From positions 6,739,216-6,803,215 of the forward strand of contig JAJEKV010000005.1 in NCBI GenBank assembly GCA_021234155.1: a stretch of DNA of 64,000 nucleotides. Direction: 5' to 3'. A program made the translations under genes and the position numbers. Position 1 is the first letter of the stretch; each line of letters opens with the position of its first letter. The notes under the pieces are model-generated. The model was not told where the DNA came from. It was given only the letters and a program-made list of their open reading frames with translations, and searched no databases. This document shows, one piece after another, positions 21,731 to 34,553 of this stretch. This stretch comes from Isoetes taiwanensis. Lineage: Eukaryota > Streptophyta > Lycopodiopsida > Isoetales > Isoetaceae.

Positions 21731-23299
21731 AGCTAGAGAGAGGAGAGAGAAAAACAGGGGGAGGAGGGATGGAAGAGAGAGAGAAGGCCTGGAAGAGGGG
21801 GAAAGAAGAGAGAGGGGAAGGGACATGGAAAGAGAGAGAATGTATAGAGATAGAAAAGAAGAGAGGAGAGGAGAGAAGAGAGGAGAGAGAAGGAGAAATA
21901 TAGAGAAAGAATAGAGGGAGAATAGATGAGGGAGGAAAGAGAAGATTTTTAAATATAAGAGGAGAGGGAAGAGAGAGGAGGGAGAAGAGAGAAACAGAGA
22001 GAGGGAGAGAAGAAGAAAAGAGAGAGATAGAGAGAGAGGAGGAGAGAGAAAAGAGAGAGATAAGGAGAGAAGGGAAAAGGGAGAGAGAGGAGAGGAGAGG
22101 GAAAGAAAGAGAGGGGGAGAAGAGAGGAGAGAGAGAGGAGAGAGAGAGAGGATAAGAGAGAGAGAGAAAGAGGAGAAGAGAGAAGAGAGAAAGAGAAAGA
22201 GGGGAAAAGAAGACGAGGAGAGAGAGAAGAGGAGAAGAGAAAAGGGAGAGGAGAGAGAGAGAGGAAGGGAGAAAAGAGGGGAGAGAGGAGAGAGAGAGAG
22301 AAGAGAGAGGAGAGAGAAGGAAAGGAGAGATGAGAGAGAGAGAAGAGGAGGAGAGAGAATAGAAGAGAGAGGAGGGAGAAAGAGAGAAGAGAGAGAGAGA
22401 GAAGAGAGAGGAGGGAGAGAGATAGGAGAATGAGAGAGAGAGAGATAGGAGAGAGAGATATAGGAGAGAGAGAGAGAGGAGAGAGATAGAAGAGAAAAGA
22501 TAGGAGAGAGAAAGTTTTTGAGAAGAAAATAGGGAGAGAGAGATGAAAGAGAGAGAAACAAGAAGAGACAATGTTCAGAGAATGAGAAGATTCTTGAATG
22601 AGATAGGAATGAGATAAGGAGAGAGGAGGGTTAGAGAGAAGAGATTGGATGAGAGGAGAACATCCCAGAATGTTCTAGAATGGAGAGAGAGAGAAGAGAG
22701 AGGAGGAGATAGAGAGAGAGAAGAGAGGAGGAGAAGGAGGAGAGAGAGAAATAGAAAAGAGAGAGATAGGAGAGAGAGGAGAGAGAGAGAGGAGAAGAGA
22801 GAGGAGAGAGAGAAGAGAAAGGAGAGAGAGGAGAGAGAGAGAGAGAGAGAGGAGAGAGAGGAGAGAAAGAGAGAGAGGAGAGAGATAGAGAGAGAGGAGA
22901 GAGAGGAGAGAGAGATAGGAGAGAGAGAAGGAGAGAGAGAGAGAGGAGGAGAGAGGATGAGAAGAGAGAGAGAGGAGAGAAGAAATAGAGAGAGAGAGAG
23001 AAAAGGGAGGAGAGGGGAGAGTTAGAGAGAGGGAGAGAAATAGAGGAGAGAGAAAGGAGACAGAGAGAAGAGAGAGAGAGGAGAGGGAGAGAAGAGAGAA
23101 GAGAGAGAGAGAGAGAGAAGAGAAGGAGAGAGGGGAGAGAGGGAGAGGAGAGGAGAGAGAGAAAGAGAGAGAGAGAGAGAGATAAGAGGAGAGAGAGAGG
23201 AGAGAGAGAGATAGGAAGAGAGAGAGAGGAGGGAGATAGAGAGAGGGGAGGAGAGAGAGGAGAGAAGGGAAGAGGAGAGAGAGAGGAGAGAGGAGAGAG

Positions 23300-23343
<44 letters not shown>

Positions 23344-23938
23344 AAAGAAGAGATAGGAGAGAGAAGAGGGATGAGAGAGGAAGAGAGAGAGGAATAGAAA
23401 AGAGAGAAAGATAGGAGAGAGAGGGGAGAAATAGAGAGAGAGGGGAGAAATAAAGAGAGGAGAGAGATAGAAGAGAGAGAGGGAGAAGAGAGAGAGAAGA
23501 GAGGAAGAGAGGAAAAGAGAGAGAGAGAGAGGAGAGAGGAGAGAGGAGAGAGAGAAACAGAAAAGAGGAGAGAGAGAGAGGAGAGAGAGGGAGACAGAGG
23601 AGAGAGAAGGAGAAAGAGAGGAGAGAAGAAGAAGAGAAGAGAGAGAGGGAAGAGAGAGAGAGAGAGAGGAGAGAAGAGAGAAAGGAGAGAGGGAGAGAGA
23701 GAGAGATAGAGAGGAGAGAGGAAAGATAGAGAGAGAGGGAGAGAGGAGAGAGAGAGGAGAGAGAGAGAAAAGGAAAAAGAGGGGAGAGAAGAGAGAGGAG
23801 GGAGAGGAGGAGAGAGAGAGGAGATAGGAGAGAGAAGAGAGATCAAGAGAGAGAGGAGAGAGAGAGAAAGGGATAGAGACTGCAAATCCGAGAAAGAGAG
23901 AGGAAGAGAGGAGAGAAAGAGAGCGTAAGAAAAGAGGG

Positions 23939-23970
<32 letters not shown>

Positions 23971-24281
23971 TTTTAAAGAGGGAGGAGACAGGACCAGAGA
24001 GAAAGAGAGGAGAAGGGAGAGAGAGGAGAGAAAAGAGAGGAAGAGGAAAAGAGAGAGGAGAGAGGAGAGAGGAGATAGGAGGAGAGAGAAGAGAGGAAAG
24101 AGAGGAGAAGAGAGGAAAGAGAAGAGAGACAGAGGAGAGAGAGAGAGAGGAAAGAGAAGAAGGACAAAGAGAGGAGAGAAAAGAGGAGGGAGAGAGGAGA
24201 GAGAGAGGAGAGAGAGAGAGGAAAGAGGAGGAGAGAGAGAGAGAGAGAGAGAGAGGAGGAGAGAGAAAGAGGAAAAGAGAG

Positions 24282-24312
<31 letters not shown>

Positions 24313-24650
24313 AGGAGAGAGAAGAGAGGGAAGAGATGAAAGAGGAGGAGAGAAAGGGGAGAGAGGAAAAGAGAACAGAGAGAAAGGAGAGAGAGAGAGG
24401 GGAGAGAGGAGAGAAGAGAGAGAGAGAGAAATAAAGAAGAGAGAGATAGAGAAAGAGAGAGAAGAAGAGAAAGAGAGGAGGGAGGAGAGAGAGAGGAGAA
24501 GGAGAGAGAGAGAAGAGAGAGAAGAAAGAAGAGAGAGAGAGAGAGATGGAGAGAAAGGAAAGGAGAGAGAAAGAAAAGAAGAGGGAAAGAGAGAGAGGAG
24601 AGAGAAGAGGAGAGAAGAGGAGGAAAGAGGGCAGAGAGAAGAGAGAAAAA
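21730..24650 (+). repeat. GA-rich polypurine tract, about 2.9 kb
   Basis: Purines on plus throughout, with short breaks at 21950-21962 and 22500-22680. The second break holds a three-unit HSE at 22668-22680 next to a fresh GA start, suggesting that two GA cores were joined by internal deletion. Confidence 0.9.
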
Positions 24651-24653
24651 GTA

Positions 24654-25110
24654 TCTAATATAATAAGAGAAAGGAGGAGTGAGTGAGTGAGTGAGTTCAC
24701 TGAATAGAGACATCCCGATGGGGGGAGGTGCCCACGCGGGCTTGATCCTGGTCGCCCGTTTGGCCTTGGCCTCTCAAAGCTCCCAAGTTTGGTGGACAAA
24801 ATTTTTTGGTTTACCAAGGACTTGAACCCCGACATTGCCTCAAACCCCCACCTTACCACTCAGACCATCCAAAATTTTTCTTGAAAGAATAAGAAGTCCA
24901 TACTTAGTTAAGGTTAGGGCAATGGAAATTCCTTTGCTTAATTAAAAAATCTTTGGTGTGAATTTTTTTTGTTTAGAGGAATTCTGAGCCCCCCCTGGGC
25001 AAGGGCAGTCCCAAATTCCCTCAACCACTAGGCCAAGCATTAGTTCTTTGAAGAATATAATGATTTCAATATTGTTAAAGGTGGGATATATGCAAGATTC
25101 AAAACATACA
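24654..25110 (+). mobile_element. Helitron 5' domain, type II, inserted in a GA tract
   Basis: A|TCTAATATAATAAG at 24653/24654, GAGTGAGTGAG, decayed tRNA-like modules at 24813-24870 and 24975-25035, then a GA tract. The flanking A fits an ordinary Helitron target, so this copy may have inserted into the GA tract of another. The HSE is missing because of a gap before 25120. Confidence 0.6.
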
Positions 25111-25175
25111 CAAGGATAAAAGCTAGAGAGAGGAGAGGGAAGAATGAGGGGGGAGAGAGGAGAGACAAGAGAGAG

Positions 25176-25241
<66 letters not shown>

Positions 25242-25476
25242 CATGGGGATACAGAGAGAGAGAGGGAAAAGAAGAGAAGAGAGAGAAGAGAGAGAGGAGA
25301 GAGAGAGAGAGAGGAGAGAGGAGAGAGAGAGGAGAGAAGAGAGAGAGAGAGAGAGAAGAGAGAGAGAGAATAGAGAGAGAGAAACAAAGAGATAGGAGAG
25401 AGGAGATAGAAGAGAGATAGGAGAGAGAAGAGATATTAGATATAGATGGAGAGAGGATAGATGAGATAGAGATAAC

Positions 25477-25512
<36 letters not shown>

Positions 25513-25694
25513 GAGAGAGAGGGAAAGAGAAGAGATAGGAGAGGAGAGAAATAGAGAGAGAGGATAGAGAAGAGAGAAGAGAGAGAGGAGAGAGGAGGAG
25601 AGAGAAGAGGAGGAGAGAGGAGAGAGGAGAGAGAGAGAGAGATAGAGAGAGAGAGAAGAGAGAGAGAGGGAGGAGAGGGAAAGAGGAGAGATAG

Positions 25695-25735
<41 letters not shown>

Positions 25736-26422
25736 GAGGAAGGACGAGAGAGAGATAGAGAGAGGAGAGAGGGGGAGGAGAGAGAGAGGGGAGAGGAGAG
25801 GAGGAGAGAGATAGAGGAGAGAGAGAGAGAGGAAAGAGAGAGGAGAGGAGAGATGAGAGAGAGAGCCAAGAGAGAGAGAGAGAGGGAAGAGAGGGGAGAG
25901 AGAGAGGAGAGAGGAGATAGATATAGAAGGAGAGAGAGAAGAGGAACAGAGAGAAGAGAGAGAGAAACAAAGAGGTAGGAGAGAGAGAGGAAGAGAGAGG
26001 AGAGGAAAGAAGAGAGAGAGAGAGAGAGATAGGAGAGAGGAGAGGAAGAGAGAGAGAGAAAGAGAGAGAGGAGAGAGAGAAAGAGGGAGGAGGGAGGAGA
26101 GAGATAGGAGAGAGGAGAGAGATGGAGAGAGAGAAGAGAAGGGAGAGAGAAAGAGAGGAGGAGAGGAGAGAGAGAGAAGAGGAGAAAGAGAGATGAGGAG
26201 AGAAGAGAGAGAGATAGGAGGAGAAAGAGAGAGAGATAAAAGAGAGAGAGAGAGAGAGAGAGAGGTAGGAGAGAGATAGAGAGAGGAGAGAGAGGAGAGA
26301 GAGAGGAGGAGAGAAAAGAGAGAGGAGAGAGAGAAGAGAAGAGAGAGGAGAGAGGAGAGAGAGAGAAGAGAGAAAGAAAAGGAGAGAGAGAGAGAGGGAG
26401 ATGGGCCCAGAAGAGAGAGAGA

Positions 26423-26455
<33 letters not shown>

Positions 26456-26493
26456 GAAGAGGAGAGAGAGAGAAGAGAGAGAGGAGAGAAGAG

Positions 26494-26533
<40 letters not shown>

Positions 26534-27185
26534 GAGAGAGAGGAGAAGAGAGGAGAAGAAGAGAGGGAAGAGAGAGGAAGAGAGAGAAAAGAGAGAGGAG
26601 AGAGAGAGGAGAGAGAAGAGAGAAGAGAGGAGAGAGGGGAGAGAGAAAGAGAGAGAGGAGAAAGAGAGAGAGAGAAAAGAGAGGAGAGGAGGGAAGGGCA
26701 CAAGAGAAGAGAGAGAGAAGAGAGAGGAGAGAAAAGAGAGAGGAGAGAGAGAGAGAGAGGAGAGAGAGAGAAAGGGGAAGAGAGAGAGAGAGAGGGGAGA
26801 TAGAGAAAGAGGAGAGAGAGAAGAGAGAGAGAAGGGAGAAAGAGAGAGAGAGGGAAGAGAGAGGAGAGAGAGAGAAGAGAGAGGAGGAGAGGAGAGAGAG
26901 GGAGGAAGAGAGGAGAGAGAGAGAGGAGAGAGAGAAGAGGGAGAAAGAAAGAGAGGAGAGAGAGAGAGAGAGAGAGAGAGGAGAAATAGAGAGAGAGGGA
27001 GAGAAGGAGGAAAGAAAGAGAGGAGAGAGAAGAGAGAAGGAGGAGGGAGAGAGAGAGGAGAGGAAGAAAGGAGAGAAGAGAGAGGGAAGAGAGAGAGAGA
27101 GAGGAGAGAGAAGAGAGAGAGGAGAAGAGAGAGGGAGAGAGAGAGGGGAAATGAGGCAGAGGAGAAAGGAGAAGAGAGAGGAGAG

Positions 27186-27228
<43 letters not shown>

Positions 27229-27570
27229 AGAGAGAGAGAGAAGAGAGGAGAGAAAGAGAGGGAGAGGAAAAGAAAAGAGAAGAGAAGTAGAAGAGAGAAG
27301 AGAGAGGAGGAGAAAGAGAGAGAGGAGAGAGGAGAGAAAAGAGAGACGAGGAAGGAGAGAGGAGACAAGGAACCCAAGGAGAAGAGAGAGAGAGAGAGAG
27401 GGAAGAGATAGGAGAGAGAGAGGAGAGACCGAGGGAGAGGAGAGAAAGGGGCCGAGAGAGAGAAGAGGAGCAAGAGAAAGAGGTCAGAAGGCCAAAAAAA
27501 GAGGGGAGAAGAGAGAGAAAGATGAGAGGAGAGAGAAGAGAGAGAGAGAAAGGAAGAGAGAAGAGAGGAG
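25110..27570 (+). repeat. GA-rich polypurine tract, about 2.5 kb
   Basis: Nearly pure purine on plus, dominated by short gagagagagg words, with perfect (GA)n near 25190-25238 and a few C-containing breaks (26401-26410, 27367-27378). No gene. Confidence 0.9.
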
Positions 27571-27910
27571 ATTATAAAAAAAATATCCGAAACGAATGTA
27601 ACTCCACCCCCATCTACGCCAGAATGGAGCCACTTGGCGCGGATCCTGACGGGCCCTAACGAGACAGAGGAGACGCTGCCACGGCGATCCCAGTGCCCTC
27701 CCCCTTTTCCAACCACTATCTAAAATTTTATGTTGCATGGTGGATTCAACCCAAGACTAGCCCCCCTACCCCAATCTCTAACCACTAAGCCAAGCATTTC
27801 TTCTTCAACAAAATAGGAAGTCCATGCTTAGTTGGGAGGACAATGGAAATTCCTTTGGTTAATTAAAAGCCCTGATGATCCCAGAAACTTCTTTGAATGT
27901 TCTAGAAACG
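27571..27910 (+). mobile_element. Helitron 5' domain, type I, decayed
   Basis: Shares gaatgtaactccaccccca and ttttatgttgcatggtgg with the domain at 5321. The TC start is lost. A reversed tRNA-like module with a one-base-deleted B box lies at about 27741-27797. A three-unit HSE is at 27895-27907, right before the GA tract. Confidence 0.6.
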
Positions 27911-28122
27911 AAGCCAGAGAGGAGAAGAGGGAAGGATAGAGGGGAGAAAGAGAGGAGAGAGAGAGGAGAGAGAGGAGAGAGAGAAGAGAGAGGAGAGAGA
28001 AGAGAGAGAGAAATAGAAAGAAGAGAGAAAGGTAGAGAGAGGGGAGAAATAGAGAGATAGGAGGGAGAGAGAAGGAAAAAGGGAGAGAGGAGGAGAGAGG
28101 AGAGAGGAGGAGGAGGGAGGAG

Positions 28123-28155
<33 letters not shown>

Positions 28156-28315
28156 AGAGAGAGAAGAGAGAGAAAGAGAGAGGAGGAGAGAGAGAGAGGA
28201 GAAGAAGAGAGAAGAGAGAGAAGAGAGATAAGAGAGAGAGAGAGAGAAGAGGGAAAAGGGAGAGGGAAGAGAGAGGAGAGAGAGAGAAAGATAGAGATAG
28301 GAGAGAGAGAGAGAT

Positions 28316-28347
<32 letters not shown>

Positions 28348-29929
28348 GAGAGGAGAGAGAGAGAAGAGAGAGGAAAGAGAGAGAAGAGAGGAGAGGGAGG
28401 AGACAGAGAGGAGAGAGAGATAAGAGAGGAGAGAGAGGAGAGAGAGAAGAGCACGAGGAGAGAGAAGAGAGAAAAGGAGAGGAGGAAGAGGGAGAGAAGA
28501 GAGGAGGAGAGAAAAGGGAGGAGAGGAGAAAAGATAGAGGAGAGAGGAGGGAGAGGGAGGAGAGAGGAAGAGAGAAGAAGAAGGGAGAAGAGAGAGGAAA
28601 GAGAGAGCAAGAGAGAGAGGAGAGAGGTGAGAAGAGAGAGGAGGAGAGAGAGGGAGAAAGAAGAGAGAGGAGAGAGAAAAGAGAGGAGAGAGAGGAGAGA
28701 AGAGAGAAGAGAGAAAGAAGAGATATGAGAGAGAAAGATAGGAAAGGAAGAGAGAAAAGAGAAGAGAGAGAGAGAGAGGAAAGAAGAGAGAGGAGAGAGA
28801 AAAAAGGAAAGAAAGAGAGGAGAGGAGAGAGAGAGAGGAGAGAGAGAAAAGAGGAGGAGAGAGAGAGGGAAGGAGGAAAAAGACAGAGGAGAGAGAAGAG
28901 AGGGAGAGAGAGAGGAGGGAGAAGAAGGGAGATGAGATAGAGAGAGGAGAGAGGAGATAGGGGAGAGAAGAGATAGGGGAGGAGAGAGAGAAGAGAGAGA
29001 GAAAGAGGGGGAGAGGGGGAAAGAAGAGGGAGGAGAGAGAGAGGAGAAAGAAGAGAGGGAGGAGAGAGAGAGAAGGAAGATGGAAGAGAGAGGAGAGAGA
29101 GAGAGGGGAGAAAGAAGAGAGAGGAGAGAAAGAGGAGAAAGAAGAGAGGGAGGAGAGAGAGAGAAAGAAGATGGAAGAGAGAGGAGAGAGAGGGGAAAGA
29201 AGAGAGAGGAGAGAGAAAGAGAGGAGAGAAAAGAGAGAGGAGGGGAAGAGAGAAAGGAGAGAGGAACCTTCTAAGGAAGGTTCGAGGCCGAGCCGAGGGA
29301 ATAGTCCCAAGGATGTCCAAACAGAAGAGAAGGGGACGAGAGAGATCAAAGGCTGAGAGCCGAGGACGGGTGCAAAGGGAGAAGGGAGAGAGAGAGATAG
29401 GGGAGGGAGAGAGAGAGAGAGAGAAGAGAGAAGAGTGAGAGGAGGGAGAAGAGAGAAGAGAGAGAGAGATAGAGGGAGATGAGAGAAGAGAGAAGAGAGA
29501 GGAGAAAGGAGAGAGGAAGAGATAGGAGAGAGAAGAGAGAAAAAGAGAGAGGAGATGGAGAGAGGGCACGAGTGAGCCCAAAAAGGAGATAGAGGGAAGG
29601 GCCCAGGAGAGCCGAGGAAAGGAGCAAAAAGAAAGAGAGAGAGACAAAGGGAGAGGGGAGAGAGAGAAGAGAGAGAGAAACAAAGAGAGAGGAGAGAGAG
29701 AAAGGGGAGAAAAAAGAGGGAGAGAGAAGAGAGACACTGGGAGAGGGTAGAGAGAGAAGAGAGAGAGAGAGAAACAAAGAGAGAGGAGGAAGAAGAGAGA
29801 GGAGGAGCAGAGAGGAGAGAAGAAGAGAAAAGAGAGAAAGGAGAGAGGAAAGAGAGAGAGAGAATTGAGAGGAGAAGAGATGGAGGGAGAGAGAAGACAT
29901 AGGAGAGAGAAGAGAGAGGGGAGAGAGAG

Positions 29930-29967
<38 letters not shown>

Positions 29968-30130
29968 AGAGAACAGCCCATCTCGAAGAGGATGCCTTAG
30001 AGAGGAGAGAGAAGAGAAATTGAGAGACACAAGAGATAGAAAGAGAGAGAAAAGAGGAGAGAAACTTTACAGTCTAGGGAGAGAGGAGAGAGAGAGGGAA
30101 GGAGGAGAGAGAGGAGAGAGATGAGGGTGA
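27910..30130 (+). repeat. GA-rich polypurine tract, about 2.2 kb
   Basis: Purine tract on plus. At 29265-29370 and 29560-29630 pieces of the 3' module appear (GAGGCCGAGCCGAGG, then gaggaaaggagcaaaaag), so more than one element core is merged here. Confidence 0.9.
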
Positions 30131-30935
30131 GAAGGGCCTCAAGGGAGTGTTAAAAGGGTCCAAATTTGTTGGTGCCGAATAGAATTAAAAGAGGTCGCCC
30201 CAGAACCTGAGAGAATACTACAAGAGAAGAAGGGCATTGGTAAATGGAATAGAGAGAGATTTTGAGAGAAGAGGAAAGGGAAGAGGAAGAGAAGAGAGGA
30301 GAGAGAAGATAGAAAGAGAGAGGAAAAGAAAAGAGAGAGAAAGAGAGAGAGAGGGAGAAAAAGAGAGAGAGAGAGGAGGAGGAGGGAGAACAGGAGAGAG
30401 AGAAAGGGATAAGGAAGAGAGAGAGAGAGAGAGGGAAAGAGGAGAGAGGAGAGAGAGGAGAGAGGAGAGAGGTAAAAGACAAAGAGAAGACAGAGGAGGG
30501 AGAAAGAGAGGAGAGAGGACAGAGAGAGAGGAGAGGAGAGAGAAGAGAAAAGAGAGGAGAGGAGGAGAGAGAAACTTGAGAGAGGGATAGAGAGAAGAGA
30601 AAAAGAGAGAGAAAAGGAGATGAGGGAAGAGAGGAGAGGAGAGAGAGAGAGAGAGAAGAGAGAGAAGAGAGAGAAAAGAGGGGGCAATAGGGAGGGAAAA
30701 AGGAGAGAGAGGAGAGAGAAGGAGAGAAATGGAGGAAAGAGAGAAAGGAAACCAGAGGGAAAAGAGGAGACTAAAAAGAGAAGAGGAGAAAAAGATTTTT
30801 GGTTTAGACTTGAAAGAAGAAAATCCCAGAGGAAAAGGAAAAAAAAGAAAGTCCATGAAGACTAGCAATGGAAAAAGGTTAAAATAGAAAGAAGATGATC
30901 CTAGAACCTTCTAGAATGTTCTAGAATGAAGCTAG
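30130..30935 (+). repeat. Mixed 3'-module remnant, GA tract and HSE border
   Basis: 30140-30240 holds a decayed 3' module (gggtccaaat, atactacaagagaagaaggg). 30250-30790 is purine tract. 30800-30900 is a degraded 5' domain. A perfect five-unit HSE (GAA/TTC with two-base gaps) lies at 30904-30926 before the next tract. Confidence 0.6.
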
Positions 30936-32580
30936 AGAGAGAAGAGGGAAAGATAAAGGGGAGAAGAGAGAAGAGAGAGGAGGGAGAAGAGGGGAGAGAG
31001 AGAGAGAGGAATAGAAGAGAGAGAGAAAGATAGAGAGAGAGGGGAGAAATAGAGAGAGAGGAGAGAGATAAGAGAGAGAGAAGGAAAAAGGGAAGAGAGA
31101 GAAAGGAGAGAGTAGAGAGAAGAGAGGAGAGAAAAGAGGAGAGAGGAGAGGAGAGGGAGGGAGGAGAGAGAGAAGATAGAGAGAGAGGAGAGAAAAGAGA
31201 GAGGGAAGAGATAGGGGAGAGAGAGGGGGAAAGAAGAGAGAGAGAGAAGGAGATGAGAGAGACAGAAAGGAGAGAGAGAGAAGAGAGAAAGAGAGAGAAA
31301 GAGAGGAGAAAAAGGAAATAGAGGAGGAGATAGGGAGGAGAGGAGGAGGAGGGAGTTTGAGGGGGAGAGGAGAGAAATAGGGAAATAGAACAAAAAAGAA
31401 AATAGAGAAAAGAGGGGAGGGAGGAGAGAGAGAGAGGAGATACAGGAGGTCCAGAGAAGAGAGATAAAAAGAGAGGGAAGAGACGGGATTGATACATAGG
31501 AACGAAAGAAGGCAAAGAGAGGTTTGATGAGACAAAATTTTTGGAAGAGAGAGAGACTTGAACCTCACAGAGAAGGAAAAAAGGGGAGAGGAGAGACCAG
31601 AGGTAGAAAGAATGGGATCGGATGAGAGATAGGGATGGGCAATGGAAAACAATTTTAATTAAGAAGAGGGGGGAGAGAAAAGAACCAAAAGAAGAGAGAA
31701 AAGAGAGGGAAGAAGAGGGAGGAGAGAGAGAGAGGGGGGAAAGAAGAGAGAGGGAGAAGAGAGAGGGAAGATTTGGAAAAGAGAGAGAAAGATAAGAGAG
31801 ATGAAAGGCAAAAGAGAAAAGTTCTTTAGAGAGATAGAGATGTTACCTTAGGGAGAGAGAAGGAAAAGGAGAGAGAGGAGGAGAGAGGGGAGAGAGAAAG
31901 AGAGGAGAGGAGATGGAGAGAGAGAGAGAGAGGAGAGAGGAGGAGAGAGAGAGAGGAGAGAGGAGAGAGAGAGAGAGAGAGAGAGAGGAAGAGAGATAAG
32001 AGAGAGAGGAGAGAAGAGAGAGGAGGAAAGGAGAGAAAACATAGAGAGGGGAGAGACAGAGAGAAAGGGGGGAGAAAAAGAGAGAGAGAAGAGAGAGGAG
32101 AAAGAGAGAGAGAGAGAGAGAGGAGAAAGAGAAGAGGAGAGGAGAGAGGATTTAGAGGAGAGAGAGAAGAGAGAGGAGAGAGAAAGAAGAGAGAGAAGAG
32201 AGAGGAGAGAAGAGAGAAAGGAGAGGGAAGAGAGGAGAGAAAGGAAAGGAGAGAGGAGAGAGGAGAGAGGAGAAGAGGAGAGAAGAGAAGAAGGAGAGAG
32301 GGAGAGAAGAGAGAGGAGAGAAATAGAGAAGAAAGGAAAGGAGGAGAGAGAAAGGAGAGAGAGGAGGGAGAGAGAGGAGAGAGAGAGAAGAGAGAGGAGA
32401 GAGGAGAGAGGAGAGAGAAAGGGGAGAAAGGGGAGGGTCCAGAGAAGAGAGAGAGAAGATAGAGAGAAGAGAGGAGGAGAGAAAAGAGGGAGAGAGAGAG
32501 AGAGAGGGAGAGGAGAAAAAAGGGAAAGAGAAGAAGAGATAGGGGAGGATAAAGACCTTCCAGTAGGGGAGAAGGAGGAG

Positions 32581-32615
<35 letters not shown>

Positions 32616-32740
32616 ATACTGCATACTGTGGAGAGGGACAGAGAGAAGAGAGCAGAAAGAGAGAGGAGAGAGGAGAGAGGGCAGGAGGAGAGGAGAGAGA
32701 GAAAGAGGAGAGTGGCAGAGAGAGATAAGCACGCGGGTGG
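30935..32740 (+). repeat. GA-rich tract with embedded Helitron-domain mosaic
   Basis: Purine tract except at about 31495-31680. There strings from the type II 5' domain (gacaaaatttttgg, acttgaacct, gggcaatgga, ttaattaag) alternate with GA-rich filler where other copies have C-rich or unique sequence. A well-kept copy of the internal 90-100 bp module lies at about 31008-31090. Confidence 0.75.
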
Positions 32741-32830
32741 CCCAAATCGGGAGAAGGCAGGCCGGCCGAGGCCTACCGGCCGAGGAAAGGAGCAAAAGAA
32801 AGGGCTGGCCGTGCCTGCCCCTCGAGAGAG
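32740..32830 (+). other. CpG-rich Helitron 3' module, no CTAG end
   Basis: GGCAGGCCGGCCGAGGCC and CCGGCCGAGGAAAGGAGC are present, but the run to CTAG is replaced by unrelated sequence from about 32830. Confidence 0.55.
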
Positions 32831-32849
32831 AAGAGAGATTCCAACCTTG

Positions 32850-33640
32850 ATGTTGATCTTCAACCTATAGTGCCATTAGGAATTGATTTGTATACCCAAA
32901 GATGAGATTTTAGATCATAACCTTCTTCCCCGATTGACGTATCCATATGTGCTTCTTTGGTTTGTCGATATAGTTCCGCATTAACATTTTCAAGCCTTGC
33001 AAGCCTCTCTAAAGCCCCCAAAAACCATTTTTCCGCTAAATTCTGGCTTCCTCAAGAGTCCGATGAAGGAGGTAATTCAGATCGTCGCGAAAACCCATCG
33101 CCGCTTAAAATGACCATTCTCTTCACATCTAGAGATAAGATTACTCCAGAAGACCGATGAAGCCGCGATTGATATGGACAGATCAATCACCAATAATCAA
33201 TAAATCCCTTTGGTCAGTGGATGTTTCAGATTAACGCTTATGTTTCCAGACCGCATCGACCTAAACCTAAACCGGGCCCCATTAGGGATCGCCTGACAAG
33301 CTACCGCAAGTCATATTAAACACTATAATGCTCGCGGACAAAAGGTAAAAAAGTGGGATTTTCCTGTTCTTGCAACAAATTTTGGCTTTATCCCGCTCTC
33401 ATAGAACAATGATTGACAACAAGCCCATTGTCAAGTTACCTTCAAGGATTGTAAACTTGGAACAATCCAGGATTTTGACACGTAACAACGCCTTTATAAT
33501 GAACACCGATAGCGGGTAGCATATCCATCGTGGATGATGGCGCAGCAACACGCCTTTAAATGAAGTCACAGGCGGGTCGTCGAGTCTCTTTAGATCGTGC
33601 ATCAACTCGCATAGCCTTTATTGAATTTGTAATCCTAAAA
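32850..33640. other. Unassigned non-GA sequence
   Basis: About 0.8 kb of ordinary base composition between two GA tracts. Short frames exist (for example 67 codons at 32957-33160) but none is recognisable. It may be part of a decayed element ending in the CpG-rich block that follows. Confidence 0.4.
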
Positions 33641-34196
33641 CCATTAACCTTCAGATATAAAAAATATCGCCACATGCACCACCCCACGCCACATTACACG
33701 ATCGACCGTCATATAACGGCCACATATACATACACCGACGTCATCACATACACGCCAAGACATAATGATCGCATCGCGGTCAATCAGCCACATACCGCCA
33801 TATAATCGCAGACCGACGCGTCACATAACGCACATACCACATAATGCCACACATATACACGTCGCGATGCGAATGCCATCGTCAGAACATCCACCGGGCG
33901 ACACCGCCGTCCACCAAGCCCACCTCGGCGAAGTATTGCATGGGCCGGCGATCAGACGTCGCATACGCCACGCAGTCCACTGGCGCGGACACCCGCCGGG
34001 TCCACCCTGGCTAGCCGCCCACTGGCATGACAGATCCCGCTTAATGCCACTTGCGAAAGCCGACGTCGCGACCACACGTCAGACAGCGACGCAGCGACGC
34101 GACGCCGCGATTGACGCCGCGAGAGATGGTGATCGCTATTTGGGCGGTACGCCACGCATGCACGCAAGCCCACGCCGCTAAAACGTCCATTCTCCT
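33641..34196 (+). repeat. CpG-rich dispersed repeat, copy 1
   Basis: Dense in CG dinucleotides and poor in T on plus. It shares atccaccgggcg, tccactggcgcggaca and a right-hand string gcaagcccacg-cgctaaa...ccattctc with 56708-57176. The right edge abuts GA tract at about 34203. Frames are open by composition only. Family unknown. Confidence 0.55.
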
Positions 34197-34202
34197 TGTC
34201 AG

Positions 34203-34505
34203 TGGAAAGAAGAGAGAGAGGAGAGAGGAGGAGAGATGTGAGGATGTAAGAAAGAGAGAGGGGGAAGAGACATGGGAGAGAGAGGGGGAAAGAAAGAGAG
34301 AGAAGAGAGAAGGGGATGAAAAGAGAGAGGGGAAAGGAAGAGAGGAGGAGAGAGCAAAGAGAAGAGAGAGAAAAGGAGAGGAGGGAAGAAAGAGGAGAGA
34401 GAAGAGAGGAGGGAGAGAGGGAGAGAGAATAGAAAAAGAGAGAAAGATAGAGAGAGAGGGGAGAAATGGAGGAAAAGAGAGAGATAGGAGGGAGAGCAGG
34501 AAAAA

Positions 34506-34553
<48 letters not shown>

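Noticed and set aside
26401-27411. Plus-strand 336-codon Arg/Glu-rich frame resembling charged coiled-coil or RS-type proteins
   Set aside because: GA repeats translate to alternating Arg and Glu in any phase; no start context, intron or non-repetitive part supports a gene.
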